From Tetramitus jugosus (lineage: Eukaryota > Heterolobosea > Eutetramitea > Acrasida > Vahlkampfiidae), in contig OW569347.1 of assembly GCA_937625935.1 (NCBI GenBank), positions 124,001-188,000 on the forward strand: a stretch of DNA of 64,000 nucleotides, read 5' to 3'. The position numbers and the translations under genes are program-made. Shown here in pieces: positions 27,101 to 36,619 of this stretch. How positions within the stretch are numbered: position 1 is the first letter of the stretch; each line of letters starts with the position of its first letter. A model generated the notes under the pieces. That model was not told where the DNA came from. It worked only from the letters and a program-made list of their open reading frames with translations, and made no database searches.

Positions 27101-29439
27101 TTTGCTTGTTCCAAGTTTTCTATCATAATTGAATCCGCCAGTGGTTCTTCCAACTCTTGAGCATCAGATGGTTCTTCTTCTTCGTCAAATCCTCTTCTCG
27201 ATAGTTTTTTCAGCTTTTCTAATGTATCACGATGTTCTCTGAGATGTTCCTCATGAGATGTTAGAACAAAATTATTTTGACTTTCCTGCAGACGCTCCAT
27301 CACATATGGTAAGACAGAAAAGCTTCTTACTTGGGAAAATTCTCGGAACAGACTTGCCGGGACATTCAAGTCCAATGACAAAAGGATGGAATCATCCACA
27401 TCATAAGAACAAGAACGCTGTTCATTTAAGTTGAGGAGATTCATATCCCGCAAAACTTGCACAAAAGTTTCTGAATCAAAATCCTCCCTGAAATTGACTG
27501 TTCTCAGGTCAAAGTAACTAGTTTCTTCTCTTCCCTTGTTCAGCATTTCTTCAAATTTTGTCAATAGCAGTTCCTTAGCTACAATCTCAGGTAATGGCTT
27601 ATTCACCATGGTCCTCGTTGCAAAATAATATTGTTCGGTCTGACGAACTCCCCGTGACTCAATCGAGTCCACCTTAGGGATGAGTGGGTCTGATTCCTCA
27701 TTGTTAACTAAACTTGCAGAAAATGCAGGAAACATTCGAGAATATCTGCTTTCGATATCTGATGCCTTCTCTTTTTGAATCATAAGTTGATCAATAAAAT
27801 GAGAAACTCGCTTATGAAAATATGGAATTATGGTGTTGTGTCCGATACAACTGACAGGGCCTAAATTTTCTCCTAATGGGTCATCGAATGAAACTGACTC
27901 ATTCACTCTCGAAAATATATTATCAAAAATAGCAGATATATTTTCGTTAAACTCAATTAACTTCTTATCATCTCGGTTAATCGTTGTTGGATTTTCAACA
28001 TTTCTAACTACTTGCTCAATTAAGCAATGTAACAATATTGGTACAGTCATACTTTCGTCAGGAATATCTTTTAGCAACTGTGTGTATAGTGTATCGAGAG
28101 TATTCATTCTATCACTTTTCTTTATGAACTTGGAGCATATATTGGATGATGCCTCCTTGTCCAACCATGTTTGAAGAGAAATGACATTGTGAGAGAAGAT
28201 GTTCACTATTCGATTGACCTCAGTTTCAAGATCACCTCCATCATTGAACTTTTGATTTTGATCATCATACTCATAATCATAAACTGTGTGCTCCATATAT
28301 AAAACATTGCGTATAATGGATGCAAGGTTATTCTGGCGGATATCATGTTGAACTTGTTGTACGAGCGAATATAATCGTGGTAGAGGTCTTGTAATCCCTA
28401 TTGTTGCTTCTTTCTTTTTCTCTGTTTTCTTTGCTGGTTGAGTCTTGGGAGCTTGTTTCTTCTTATCATCTGTTGGTTTTCTCTTCCTATTTCCTTCTTC
28501 AGAGAAGTAGTTAGCTGGAGGTCCTCGAATTCGATCCTTGTTGACTAACAGGAAAGCATCAAAATTTGTTTCCATCATTAAGCACTCAGTCTCTTCGGTA
28601 GTTCTAGGGTAATCTTTCAGTAGAAAGAAAACACCAGGACGTGATCCAATTATTTCCGTTCTAGTAGTTGTAGGTGTTGACGGTTTAGAACCGACTCGAT
28701 CACTGTTGCGACTGGCCCCTCTTGAGAGAGGCTTCTTTGACTTTTCCATCTTTTCTTTCTCTTTTTGTAGTCTGAGTTCTTCTGCTTTCTCTCGTTCGAT
28801 CTTCTCCTTCTTTTCCTTTTCGCGCTCATTCGACACTGTCAATATCATATGTTCGTAGTAATATTTGTACATTTTGCCCACGAGAAGTGCTTTGTTTCTA
28901 CTAGTTTCTCGTAATCTGATGTTCAATTTTTGCTCTTCTTGTTCCATTCTTTTCTCGCACTCGAACTGTGCCTGTTGAGGATCTTTCTTGTCCTTTCCAT
29001 TCAGAGTTTTTTGGATCTCCTTTATCGCTTGGTCATATGATTTTCGAGCTGCATCCTCCTGCTTCTGAGCTTCTTCATAAGCTGGATACTCCACCTTTGA
29101 ACTATCCTTACAGTATTTTAACACCTGTTCCAAAGTAATCACCCTGAACAAAGGGTACGAGGAAACCCTCAGAACAAACTTATCAATGAATGACTGAACA
29201 AACTCTCGATCCTTTTCTATACTCTCTAATTTGTTTTGTTGTGCCAACGCTTCTTCACTCTCAAGGTTTTCAAATTCTTGAATTTCAAAGTCAATCATGT
29301 CAGCCAAGTACTTAGAATCAACCGAGAAGGCAAAGTATCGATCATCTTTCATAGTCTTTGACTCCACTATTTGTTTTCTCTCATCATCACTCTGAGACAA
29401 ATGATACTCGATCAATAGGGAGCTGAAATCTTTCATCAT
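24106..29439 (-). CDS. SPAG17: SPAG17/PF6-like ciliary central-pair protein
   Basis: 1777 aa, single exon, starting at the first of two Met codons. The N-terminal third is helical and charged with a Lys/Glu-rich region (about 215-245), and includes FDAFLLVNKDRIRGPP. The middle carries repeated strand motifs of the type LPDGT or FPDGT (VTQFPDGTKIW, HSELPDGTLISHKP, QVLLPNGETQVRN), characteristic of SPAG17/PF6. The C-terminus (about 1660-1770) is an ASH/MSP-like beta domain (ITFGNLMVGEVYRCSAMLTNSG). SPAG17 is part of the C1a projection of the central microtubule pair and is needed for flagellar beating. This points to a flagellate stage. Length is somewhat below the human protein (about 2200 aa). 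Confidence 0.85.
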   Translation of the reverse strand: MMKDFSSLLIEYHLSQSDDERKQIVESKTMKDDRYFAFSVDSKYLADMIDFEIQEFENLESEEALAQQNKLESIEKDREFVQSFIDKFVLRVSSYPLFRVITLEQVLKYCKDSSKVEYPAYEEAQKQEDAARKSYDQAIKEIQKTLNGKDKKDPQQAQFECEKRMEQEEQKLNIRLRETSRNKALLVGKMYKYYYEHMILTVSNEREKEKKEKIEREKAEELRLQKEKEKMEKSKKPLSRGASRNSDRVGSKPSTPTTTRTEIIGSRPGVFFLLKDYPRTTEETECLMMETNFDAFLLVNKDRIRGPPANYFSEEGNRKRKPTDDKKKQAPKTQPAKKTEKKKEATIGITRPLPRLYSLVQQVQHDIRQNNLASIIRNVLYMEHTVYDYEYDDQNQKFNDGGDLETEVNRIVNIFSHNVISLQTWLDKEASSNICSKFIKKSDRMNTLDTLYTQLLKDIPDESMTVPILLHCLIEQVVRNVENPTTINRDDKKLIEFNENISAIFDNIFSRVNESVSFDDPLGENLGPVSCIGHNTIIPYFHKRVSHFIDQLMIQKEKASDIESRYSRMFPAFSASLVNNEESDPLIPKVDSIESRGVRQTEQYYFATRTMVNKPLPEIVAKELLLTKFEEMLNKGREETSYFDLRTVNFREDFDSETFVQVLRDMNLLNLNEQRSCSYDVDDSILLSLDLNVPASLFREFSQVRSFSVLPYVMERLQESQNNFVLTSHEEHLREHRDTLEKLKKLSRRGFDEEEEPSDAQELEEPLADSIMIENLEQAKNPGVRKRLCTAPNPSENYIFEGKGSNLIHDCIDFYPLDGSIVHLSSCYTTSQNIVCSVEKDGSIFSLKTSAGLSKPLFTTNFSDDSTLFISKSGIEETELSLGTIDGLFTKVSSNGDVFQVYPKRLTENKANFGSGFHGRFLNKTKDMNVKLHFEELPLLIFDDTTGETVSKLCREISRLVTISGEVQVFYDDDIIQVLLPNGETQVRNSAGTWIKTNSLGQRIAETVTGIIQLTPIHASKNVDPEFQAVIFSREDLVMKIQYPDSTIVTQFPDGTKIWSYYEKRNEKRDDTRPVNNTILVEQINYATVRIDQLDNEKIIHSELPDGTLISHKPESSKNMRIVREGHQIIIEEANSSIMIEPRSLLQADKRKAKLNPKYYYGTYGFNYSLGRTKIVDLFGNEFMFSDDGRSMIRYYNEKERKRTLFKDIFFDELNLVREETYGLAPVLRDGESLVHQQDIRFCFPPRLFVLNIAENSGSEYFYEQAVRPFMRASEEDPHTSVEVDYYDEDKSMATQTYLTKYKSSSLSRVLSGEVLKYKLPKCVRQMNRKQNAEVNILRVRKLIQYPILLERDHQIIRSGLQNWTKWVQNRTRREQELQYETSLERTEEEIEIEKNIQTRLNELSQQLANDESDESSTCSTDDASVIIHQQANAQDENQARLTSLERTEPHFLGEENSTCPPSIVPPSDIPPRPLYWNLPRGRRALERIITTIPIETTRSHTNFATISESPVSDIVHQSETQLSSTTDTILIQEELSEENFPVHHLSQVEADDQQQEESNSLSSTKLLESGKQRKTVLKKLFEPSAKAVPNFNQFQNNTRSLRTVSITQSKIALKNKLKTGTLPQETSTDTALLKIYPASITFGNLMVGEVYRCSAMLTNSGHLPGRFFIKHFNKSSWTSSYIRRAQSDNSACEIPTENILKVFCKSGPLAPGISVKIEFEIHAFRPQKMNQTVEVHTETHIIYLPVQANVVSQDEFNRQKYTLHSRVKIVQLSPVE

Positions 29440-29524
29440 CGACAGTTTTTTCGTAATGAATACCGGTCGTCGATCGAAAACTCAAAAATGGCGGCAAAAG
29501 GTCATTGTAAGTGAGCAGATGCGT

Positions 29525-32136
29525 TCATAGCCTGTTTACTAAGGGAAAGAAGGTTGGAAGAGTAAAGGGACTAAAAGAATTTTGAACCAAATGCTGATCA
29601 TTGTGCGCATCATTCGAGGATCTTAACTCATATCCAATGGGAGGAATGCTATAGTTTCCGTAATCGTTTGATCGTGGAGTCATATACGAATCATTCAACA
29701 TAGAATCAATATCCTCAAAGAACAAACTATCATTCAGCCTGACGTCAGTAAAAGCCTTAAATTGTTCGGTAAAACTTGGCTCTTCCTTGATCGGGGACTT
29801 TGTGTCGAAATTAATCTGCTTGGTCACCTCGTTTGATGCACGATTCTTCTTCTTTTTCTTTTGTGAGGTGTTGGTTCCAGAGGTACTACTGTTGGTGCTC
29901 ACAGCACTTATTGTACTTGCCGTTGACAGAGTTGGAGAAACGCTTCGTGATGGAGGCTCCAAGCTCTGCAATACAGACTCATCTCGAGGAGAGCATTCAT
30001 CCTGTGGTGAATACTTTGACTGCTTCTGTACCTTTGCTTTCGCTTGCACGACATTCCATTCATCCTCCACCATCTCTTCACTCATAATGACCGATGACGC
30101 TTCTTTTAAGATATCGAGTGGAGGAATAGCTTCCCTTTCTTGTTTTGTTGGAGTGATCTTTGATGTAGTTTTAGCAGCAGCACTAGCGGGTACTTTCTTT
30201 TGTTTTGACTTCTTTTGTTTGCTTTGTTTCTTAGTGTTCTTGCTCTGCTTATTGCTTTTCATTTTCTCATCAATCTCGCACTCTTCCAACAACTCTCTCT
30301 GTGCTTGCAATGCAACTATATCTCGGAATGCAACATTGACATTGTGCGCAAATATTCTCGCCAAGTAGATTTGAAAGAGTAAACGACTTTCCTGTGTATT
30401 GCTGCGTACTATTCCATTAATATTAATCGAATCATCCTTGGGCAATACTTCATCACATTCTTCGCCTGATATGTAACCATCGCTCGTTGATTCATCGGAA
30501 TCAGCATCAGAATCCGAGGTATATTCATCATCGTCTTCATCATCTCCTTCGTCTTCATCATCTTCATCATCATCATCGCCGTCCTCGCTGCCACTGAGCT
30601 CTTCGTCAGAAGATTCATCACTACTGTGTCTAAACAAACAACAACAATAACAAAGAACGTTTGAGTGAGTACACAGATCGGACTAATCAACAAAATCATA
30701 CACAACAACCAACACTGCTAATTCATACATTTCGTTCATCAAGGCATTTTTCTTCGCCTTTAGCATAATATTCTTAATATTTAATTCGCTATTCATTGTG
30801 CAATAGTTGATGAGCATATGAATGTTTTCAGGCGGCGGAGACTGATGAGGCTGAAGCTTTAAATCATCTGGAAATATCTCTGAACACTTCTTCATGATAT
30901 CATAAAAATGCGCGCCTCCATCCTTGAGATATGCCTCACTCACCGTCAACTTATCGTTTTTAATAATCAAACAATCGCCAAATGGAAGTTGATTGACTCC
31001 AGGCATTCTCGATGATAGAGATGTAGAGATACTTCCTAACGAAATGCTTTGTATCTGTGGACTGGGTCTCACTGGCATCGCCTTTCCGCATGATTTGCAC
31101 TCCAATTCCTCAATATAGTCCTCAAACACTGTAACCACATGAATTAACAAAGAAAATGTGAGGTTAATCAACCTGATAAAAACAACAATAGAAGCAGATT
31201 CTACTTACCCTTCACAACCACATTGAATATCGCCTTTCGCTTCTTGCATGCAGGACACAAACAAGTCTCCTTTCCGCCAAACAATGGTTTTCTACCTGAT
31301 ATACTCTTGGGTAGCATCATTTTGTTGGGCTGAGTATTGTTGTTCACATTCGGAATATTCGTATTGACACTCCCGCTGCTGCCGCTATTATTCATATTGG
31401 TCGTAGTCGCATTGTTATTTGCGACACTATTCGTATTATTTGATAGAACAGAACCATGGTGATGACTAGGGCTATTCATCGATTGTTGTTGCTGTAGTTG
31501 CGATAGTGCTGTTGATGGTTGCGATAACGATGATGATATGACAACAGAAGTCGAATTGTTAGAGTGTTGATGATGATGATGATGAGAAGATACATTGGCT
31601 GGTGTTGCTAACACTGGAGCACTAATGGTTGGTTGTGTCGACGATGCCGCCATTCGTTGCTGATTCGCGTGCATGCTGCTCGATGCCAAAGCATCAACAG
31701 TGCTTGAACTCGTTGTTGAACTGTTGTCATTGTTACTGGCATTGACTGAATTGGCAGTTGATACAGATGATGAAACAGTGGTCGTAGTAGGCCTGGTCGA
31801 CATTGTCGATGATGATGATGATGATAGAGAAGATGATAGTGTGGTTGATTTCTTGAGACTAAAGTTTGGATTATACAAATTGGAAGAACGAATCTGTTTC
31901 AAAACAAAACCCTTGTCTACTTGAAGCAACGACAACTTTTGTTTCATGCTTGTGCCATGAAACCAGAAATCTTGCACAGAATGAAATGTTCTATTGCGCT
32001 TGTTGCTCCCTATGCTTGAATCTGATGAGGAAGAATATTTTTCGCATAGTGCACAAACATTGGGTGATGATTGATTGCACTGATCAGATGAAGAGGAAGA
32101 TTTTCTCTTTTTGTTGTTTGATTTGCTTTTGCCCAT
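29525..32136 (-). CDS. NST1-like protein (three exons)
   Basis: Exon 1 is 31209-32136, intron 1 is 31129-31208 (80 nt, GTAAGT...TTACAG), exon 2 is 30729-31128, intron 2 is 30630-30728 (99 nt, GTATGA...TTTAG), exon 3 is 29525-30629. Phases 1 and 2 match and the joined protein is 810 aa. Intron 1 splits a diagnostic segment: CLCPACKKRK before it and FEDYIEELECKSCGK after it. This resembles the cysteine and EELE region of fungal and plant stress-response NST1-like proteins. An N-terminal CALCEKY motif, Ser/Thr/Asn runs, a very acidic stretch and a Lys-rich segment also occur. Function in protists is unknown. Only 85 bases separate it from SPAG17. Confidence 0.72.
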
Positions 32137-32255
32137 TGTTGTTGAAGAAATGCTCTCAAAGCTTGTTATTTTATGATTGGTAAAGTCTCAGGGTTGATTT
32201 TCAATTTGGAGAATGGTCGACGCACAAAGTATTTTTTTGCGGTCGCAACATAAAA

Positions 32256-32265
32256 TTGGCGCCAA
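32256..32265. promoter_or_regulatory. E2F-like palindrome TTGGCGCCAA in a divergent promoter
   Basis: A perfect 10-base palindrome with an E2F/DP core. It sits between the NST1-like gene (start 32136, minus) and the unknown gene (start 32400, plus), about 120-135 bases from each start. Confidence 0.45.
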
Positions 32266-32399
32266 CAGTACATTTGAGCGCTTGAATTGATTCTCCGAAA
32301 GACCGACACTGATCGAAAAAACACGAAAACCACAATTCGTGTTTCATTGCTGCAAAGATAAGACCACAAAGAAGAGAGAGATAGTGCCTCTGTGTGCGT

Positions 32400-33578
32400 A
32401 TGACTCGAAAGAAAAGAACAAGTAAAACACACAACTCTAACAATGTGAATTGCCTGTGCATCACCCTCTCTCTGTTCTTTGCTCGAATGAACTCACAATC
32501 TCAGAGGAAGGATCACCATCAACATTCTCAATCACAACAAGACAATAGCACTAGTACTTCAAAATTATCCAATGTTGATGATGATGAAAAACATGGAAAA
32601 GATGAAAGCTTTTTCTATTCAAGAATCATGTCCATCATTTCGGCGGCCAAGCAACTTCACAAATCACATTGGAATCGATACTCTTGTGAATTTGAATCCT
32701 CTACGACTCATGATAGTAATAATATTAGTAGTAGTAGTAGTAGTAGTAGTAACAATAGCAGTATTCACCGATCTCGTATCATCATTCATATTGAAGTATC
32801 ATCCAAGGGTGATCCGTTTGGAAAAACTGTGTTGAATCATATTTGCGATGATTGCGTGTATGACAAGATGGACTACTCTTGGATGTTTTTTGACTTTCTC
32901 CATTGTAGTTGCTATCCACACAATGATCACAGTAATAGTAATACGAATGCGACGCACACTGCAGAATTCAATCAAAGAACATATTCCGATGATAATACCT
33001 ATAGTAATACTAGTTCAACAAAGAATCATACTCCTTTGCCATCGGATGGTGATCACATGAACACTGACAGTGAAGAAGTATTGTGTGAAACGTTGACTCA
33101 TGCATGTCAAACACAACAACAAGTCATCAATTATTCCTATCCGATGACTGCCACTACTACTCTTCATGATACTCAAACATCAGGTAGTTTGAGTGGAGGT
33201 GGAATGTACTCCACATCTACAATGGTGGTTGAAAATTCAAATAGAAAGAGAATGAGAGCATTGTCATATGATCAACATTCGGACGAGCAAGAGAATGAAG
33301 ATCACGACAATGACGAGTACAGTCAGAATAGTAATCATAGTTACTTCAGTCCAAGCAAGAAAGCTAAACTATCGACAGTCGCTGCCACAACAGCAACCAT
33401 CGACTCGGAAACTAGCGATCATCGTTTCCATTCAACACTGATCGGTGGTGGAGTTCATTCACCACTTTCAGACACTCAACGAACAATGAAGCGCATTGAA
33501 TCTGAATTTGACTCCATGTGTAATTTGCCCAGTAGTTCAACCTCTTCAGAGTATGACGATAGCAGCTGTAGTAGCTAG
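32400..33578 (+). CDS. Unknown low-complexity protein with conserved-looking N-terminal block
   Basis: 392 aa from ATG 32400; ATG 32487 is a good alternative, because a short hydrophobic stretch (CLCITLSLFF) lies between them and could be a signal segment or leader. A more ordered block at about 75-180 (AAKQLHKSHWNRYSCEF...RIIIHIEVSS...ICDDCVYDKMDYSWMFFDFLHCSC) contains four Cys in CDDC and CSC. The rest is Ser/Asn/Thr/Asp-rich with a possible basic nuclear signal (RKRMR and SKKAKL). No family recognised. Confidence 0.6.
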   Translation: MTRKKRTSKTHNSNNVNCLCITLSLFFARMNSQSQRKDHHQHSQSQQDNSTSTSKLSNVDDDEKHGKDESFFYSRIMSIISAAKQLHKSHWNRYSCEFESSTTHDSNNISSSSSSSSNNSSIHRSRIIIHIEVSSKGDPFGKTVLNHICDDCVYDKMDYSWMFFDFLHCSCYPHNDHSNSNTNATHTAEFNQRTYSDDNTYSNTSSTKNHTPLPSDGDHMNTDSEEVLCETLTHACQTQQQVINYSYPMTATTTLHDTQTSGSLSGGGMYSTSTMVVENSNRKRMRALSYDQHSDEQENEDHDNDEYSQNSNHSYFSPSKKAKLSTVAATTATIDSETSDHRFHSTLIGGGVHSPLSDTQRTMKRIESEFDSMCNLPSSSTSSEYDDSSCSS

Positions 33579-33746
33579 ACCTACTTGCCTTGCCAGGATG
33601 CATTAGGAAGCACACCCGAAAGAACCAAAGAATTTCTTTGGAACGCGCAGACTGGAAGGTCCCTCTCAGTCAATCTCAACCACATCATCAAGACCCCGCG
33701 AAAAGCAAGGACCCATCAACCGCACACACCAAAAAAACAAAAAATC

Positions 33747-34355
33747 ATGAAAGTTACTGCTTTGGCACTTTTGATTGTGGTCTTTGCTGCCACTCTGCTC
33801 CTCTGCAATGCTGCTTCCTCTGTTGAGCTCATCCAAAGATCTCTCTCAAAGAAACAACAACAACAACAACAACAACCAAACAAATTCTCCTCTCCAACCA
33901 GAGCTGATTACATTGCCTTCATTGAGGGATTTGCCCTTGGTGTTGAGAGTGACTTTGGTAATGTAACCGAGTGTGTTCAAGATGGAAAGGAAGCTTTCAC
34001 TTACTTGTCGAGAGCTGTTCAAGAATTGAAGGACGGTATCCACAGAAAGAGCGTCTCTGCCATCACTGCTGGTATTATTGACCTTGGTTTCGGTATCAAG
34101 GAACTGGGTGAGGACATTAAGGCATGTGACATCAAGGAAATTATTGATGATATCATGAACATTGCTCACCAATTGTCTTCTGGACCAAGTGGCATTGTTG
34201 AAGTGATTGTCAAGGAAGTTGTCAACATTTTCCATCACGGAAAGGACATTACCAATGACTTTAAGAACTTGATTAGCTTCTGGGAACAACAAAAGTACGA
34301 ATTGGCAGGTGTTCAACTCGGAAAGATTGTTGGTATCTTGATCAAGGAACAATAA
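33747..34355 (+). CDS. Secreted alpha-helical protein of unknown function
   Basis: 202 aa from ATG 33747, chosen because it starts a strong signal peptide (MKVTALALLIVVFAATLLLCNA). A poly-Q tract follows, then a compact helical domain: DYIAFIEGFALGVESDFGNVTECVQDG, ITAGIIDLGFGIKELGEDIKAC, and a C-terminal helix ending LGKIVGILIKEQ. Two Cys (TECVQ and KACD) could pair. Small secreted or vacuolar proteins of this layout (signal peptide, EGF/EGFxxG start, two Cys, amphipathic helices) occur widely in protists, but no role is established to my knowledge. Confidence 0.7.
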   Translation: MKVTALALLIVVFAATLLLCNAASSVELIQRSLSKKQQQQQQQPNKFSSPTRADYIAFIEGFALGVESDFGNVTECVQDGKEAFTYLSRAVQELKDGIHRKSVSAITAGIIDLGFGIKELGEDIKACDIKEIIDDIMNIAHQLSSGPSGIVEVIVKEVVNIFHHGKDITNDFKNLISFWEQQKYELAGVQLGKIVGILIKEQ

Positions 34356-34524
34356 GTCAATCCAACACGATTTGTGTCCATCTGGAATAAACGATTTCGA
34401 AACAAATGATGACCCGCTCCTCCGCAATTCTGAATTCGCATGCATTTGTTGCGCAAATCCAAGCTCAACATTGTTACACACGAAACAAACAACAACAAGC
34501 AACAACTCAAAAAACCAATCGAAC

Positions 34525-36423
34525 ATGGAGATGACATCAACACAACAACCATCATCATCGTCACTCACCAATCATGGTGTGGTAATCATAGGAGGTGGCT
34601 ATGCCGGATTGAGCTGTGCACAGCGTGTCAGAGAACTTGATCCCAATGTCCATATTACTGTTTTGAATCGGGAGCCATTCTGCAGCAGACCAAACCTCTT
34701 CTTTCGATTCAAATTTCCACAGTGGCACGAGAGACACTTTGATTACAACTGTGGTATCATTACTGATGATTTAGAATCTGAAAAGTCGTTTCCAAAGAAG
34801 CACAATATTCATTTTTTGAATGATTGTACGGTATTGAAGGTTCACTTGGATCAAAATATGTTGACTGTGCAAAACAAGGTGACACAAGAGACGAGTCAAG
34901 TGCTGTATGATCGATTGTGCTTGGCAACGGGAGGACAACCGAATTTGGTGCCTTTTACGATTGAACACAATGGAGCAGATGGAAATTTGTTGTTACCAGA
35001 GAGTGCACAGTCAGTTTCATTTGTGAACGATGCGATCCAATATGATAAATATGTGCAAAATGTGGAGAATATGTTTGCAGTGAGAAATGTGGAAGAGATT
35101 CGATTGTTGTATAGGGCAATCAGACATTTGCATGATGCTCCAGACACTGGCGTGTCAAAGAATATTGTTATTGTGGGAAGTGGTGCTCTCTCAATTGATA
35201 TTGTGACACATATCTTGGAAGGATATGAAAATATTTTCAAGTACAAGACGAGTGATAAGACAAAGATTGAAAATTCTGCCTCTAAAATCGAAAAGGAAGT
35301 GATTTGGAACATGGATGAGATTGATATGGACCAATTGCCAAAGTTGACCATCCTTGCGCGAAAGCCAACCATGGCTCGTCCATTGTTGCAGGATGAAGTT
35401 GCCTCCAAGATGATCACAGCCATGGTATTAAAGAAGGATGATTCTACAGACAAGTTCCAAGTGTCCAAGTACCTCGACTTTGTGAGTGAGGATGCCGTAG
35501 AGTCGATTATTGTTTCTCAACAGACCAACGATGACGGCAAGTCTGCATGTATCGGTGTACGTGCCAAATCTGGCCAAATTATTCCATGCTCTGTTGTCAT
35601 TCAAGCAGTTGGTGTCAACAGTAACACTGAACTTGCATCAGATTGTGGACTCCAGATTGGTTCAAAAGGAGGTATCATTGTGAATGAGAACTTCCAGTGT
35701 TTATCCTCTGATAACGCCACAGTGATTAACAATGTGTTCGCCGCTGGTGATTGCGTTGAGTTAAGTACCAAGTACGTCGGTGGTGGTTTGAGTGACGAAC
35801 AGTCTGTTGTTTGGAAGAATTGGACCAGTGCTAGAGAGCAAGCTGTCGAGTGTGCCAATTCCATGCTGGATTCCACTCATTTGAAATCGAGCCTGTGGTT
35901 CAATCAAACACTGCGCATGTTTGGTCTTTATGTGGCATGTTTAGGCATGTACCATCACGAATCAACTGATGAATCTCAATCTATACATGTCTTCAAGAGT
36001 GTGAATGCCGATGTGAATCGGTTCTTCAAGCTTGTCTGCCATCGAAACAGCACTGGTCAAATGAAGCTTATTGGTTCACTGGTGATTGGACCTGACATGT
36101 CTGACTTCAGATTAGGATCACTTGTACTGGATACTTTGCGTAGTGAAGTGCTCTTTAGTCAGGACTTTGCAGGTCATACAATCAACTTCACTCCAGCTCA
36201 ATGGACTGCACTCGTCAAAGTTGTCAAGTCTAACCACAAGGAAAAGATTGAATGTCTGAGCCAGGAACAAGAGAAGCAAATCTTGGAAGCAGCATCCGAA
36301 GCACCCAAGAAGAGAGTGAATCCTCTATTGGCAAAGAAGGCTGTTCGCAAGAACCCTCTCGAAGCCAAGAAGCTCAAATCGACATCCACAGCTGCCACTG
36401 AGAAAATTGAACATCCCCGATAG
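34525..36423 (+). CDS. PYROXD1-like FAD/NAD(P)H oxidoreductase
   Basis: 632 aa from ATG 34525, preceded by an A/C-rich leader; the frame is open upstream to 34372. The FAD-binding motif GVVIIGGGYAGLSCAQR is near the N-terminus. LCLATGGQPN is the second FAD motif, IVIVGSGALSIDIV the NAD(P)H-binding motif, and NVFAAGDC the final FAD contact. This matches the pyridine nucleotide-disulfide oxidoreductase fold. The family lacks the redox CxxC pair of thioredoxin reductase, and PYROXD1 is the closest group I recognise. The C-terminal 120 residues, with a Lys-rich tail, are longer than in animal PYROXD1 (about 500 aa). Confidence 0.82.
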   Translation: MEMTSTQQPSSSSLTNHGVVIIGGGYAGLSCAQRVRELDPNVHITVLNREPFCSRPNLFFRFKFPQWHERHFDYNCGIITDDLESEKSFPKKHNIHFLNDCTVLKVHLDQNMLTVQNKVTQETSQVLYDRLCLATGGQPNLVPFTIEHNGADGNLLLPESAQSVSFVNDAIQYDKYVQNVENMFAVRNVEEIRLLYRAIRHLHDAPDTGVSKNIVIVGSGALSIDIVTHILEGYENIFKYKTSDKTKIENSASKIEKEVIWNMDEIDMDQLPKLTILARKPTMARPLLQDEVASKMITAMVLKKDDSTDKFQVSKYLDFVSEDAVESIIVSQQTNDDGKSACIGVRAKSGQIIPCSVVIQAVGVNSNTELASDCGLQIGSKGGIIVNENFQCLSSDNATVINNVFAAGDCVELSTKYVGGGLSDEQSVVWKNWTSAREQAVECANSMLDSTHLKSSLWFNQTLRMFGLYVACLGMYHHESTDESQSIHVFKSVNADVNRFFKLVCHRNSTGQMKLIGSLVIGPDMSDFRLGSLVLDTLRSEVLFSQDFAGHTINFTPAQWTALVKVVKSNHKEKIECLSQEQEKQILEAASEAPKKRVNPLLAKKAVRKNPLEAKKLKSTSTAATEKIEHPR

Positions 36424-36619
36424 TTCTTCCTGCAGAAATTTTACAACGCGTGTTCAAAAAAGAATTCAAAAGCAGCCTCCAAAAAAAAGCAAACCACACA
36501 AAAAAACCAACAAAGAAAAAAAAGCCATAAACAACTCCCAACCCATTTAACTATTCCAACCACCACTTCCATAACCCATCAACATCAATCCCAAAGAGCA
36601 ACCTCCACAAACAACAACA

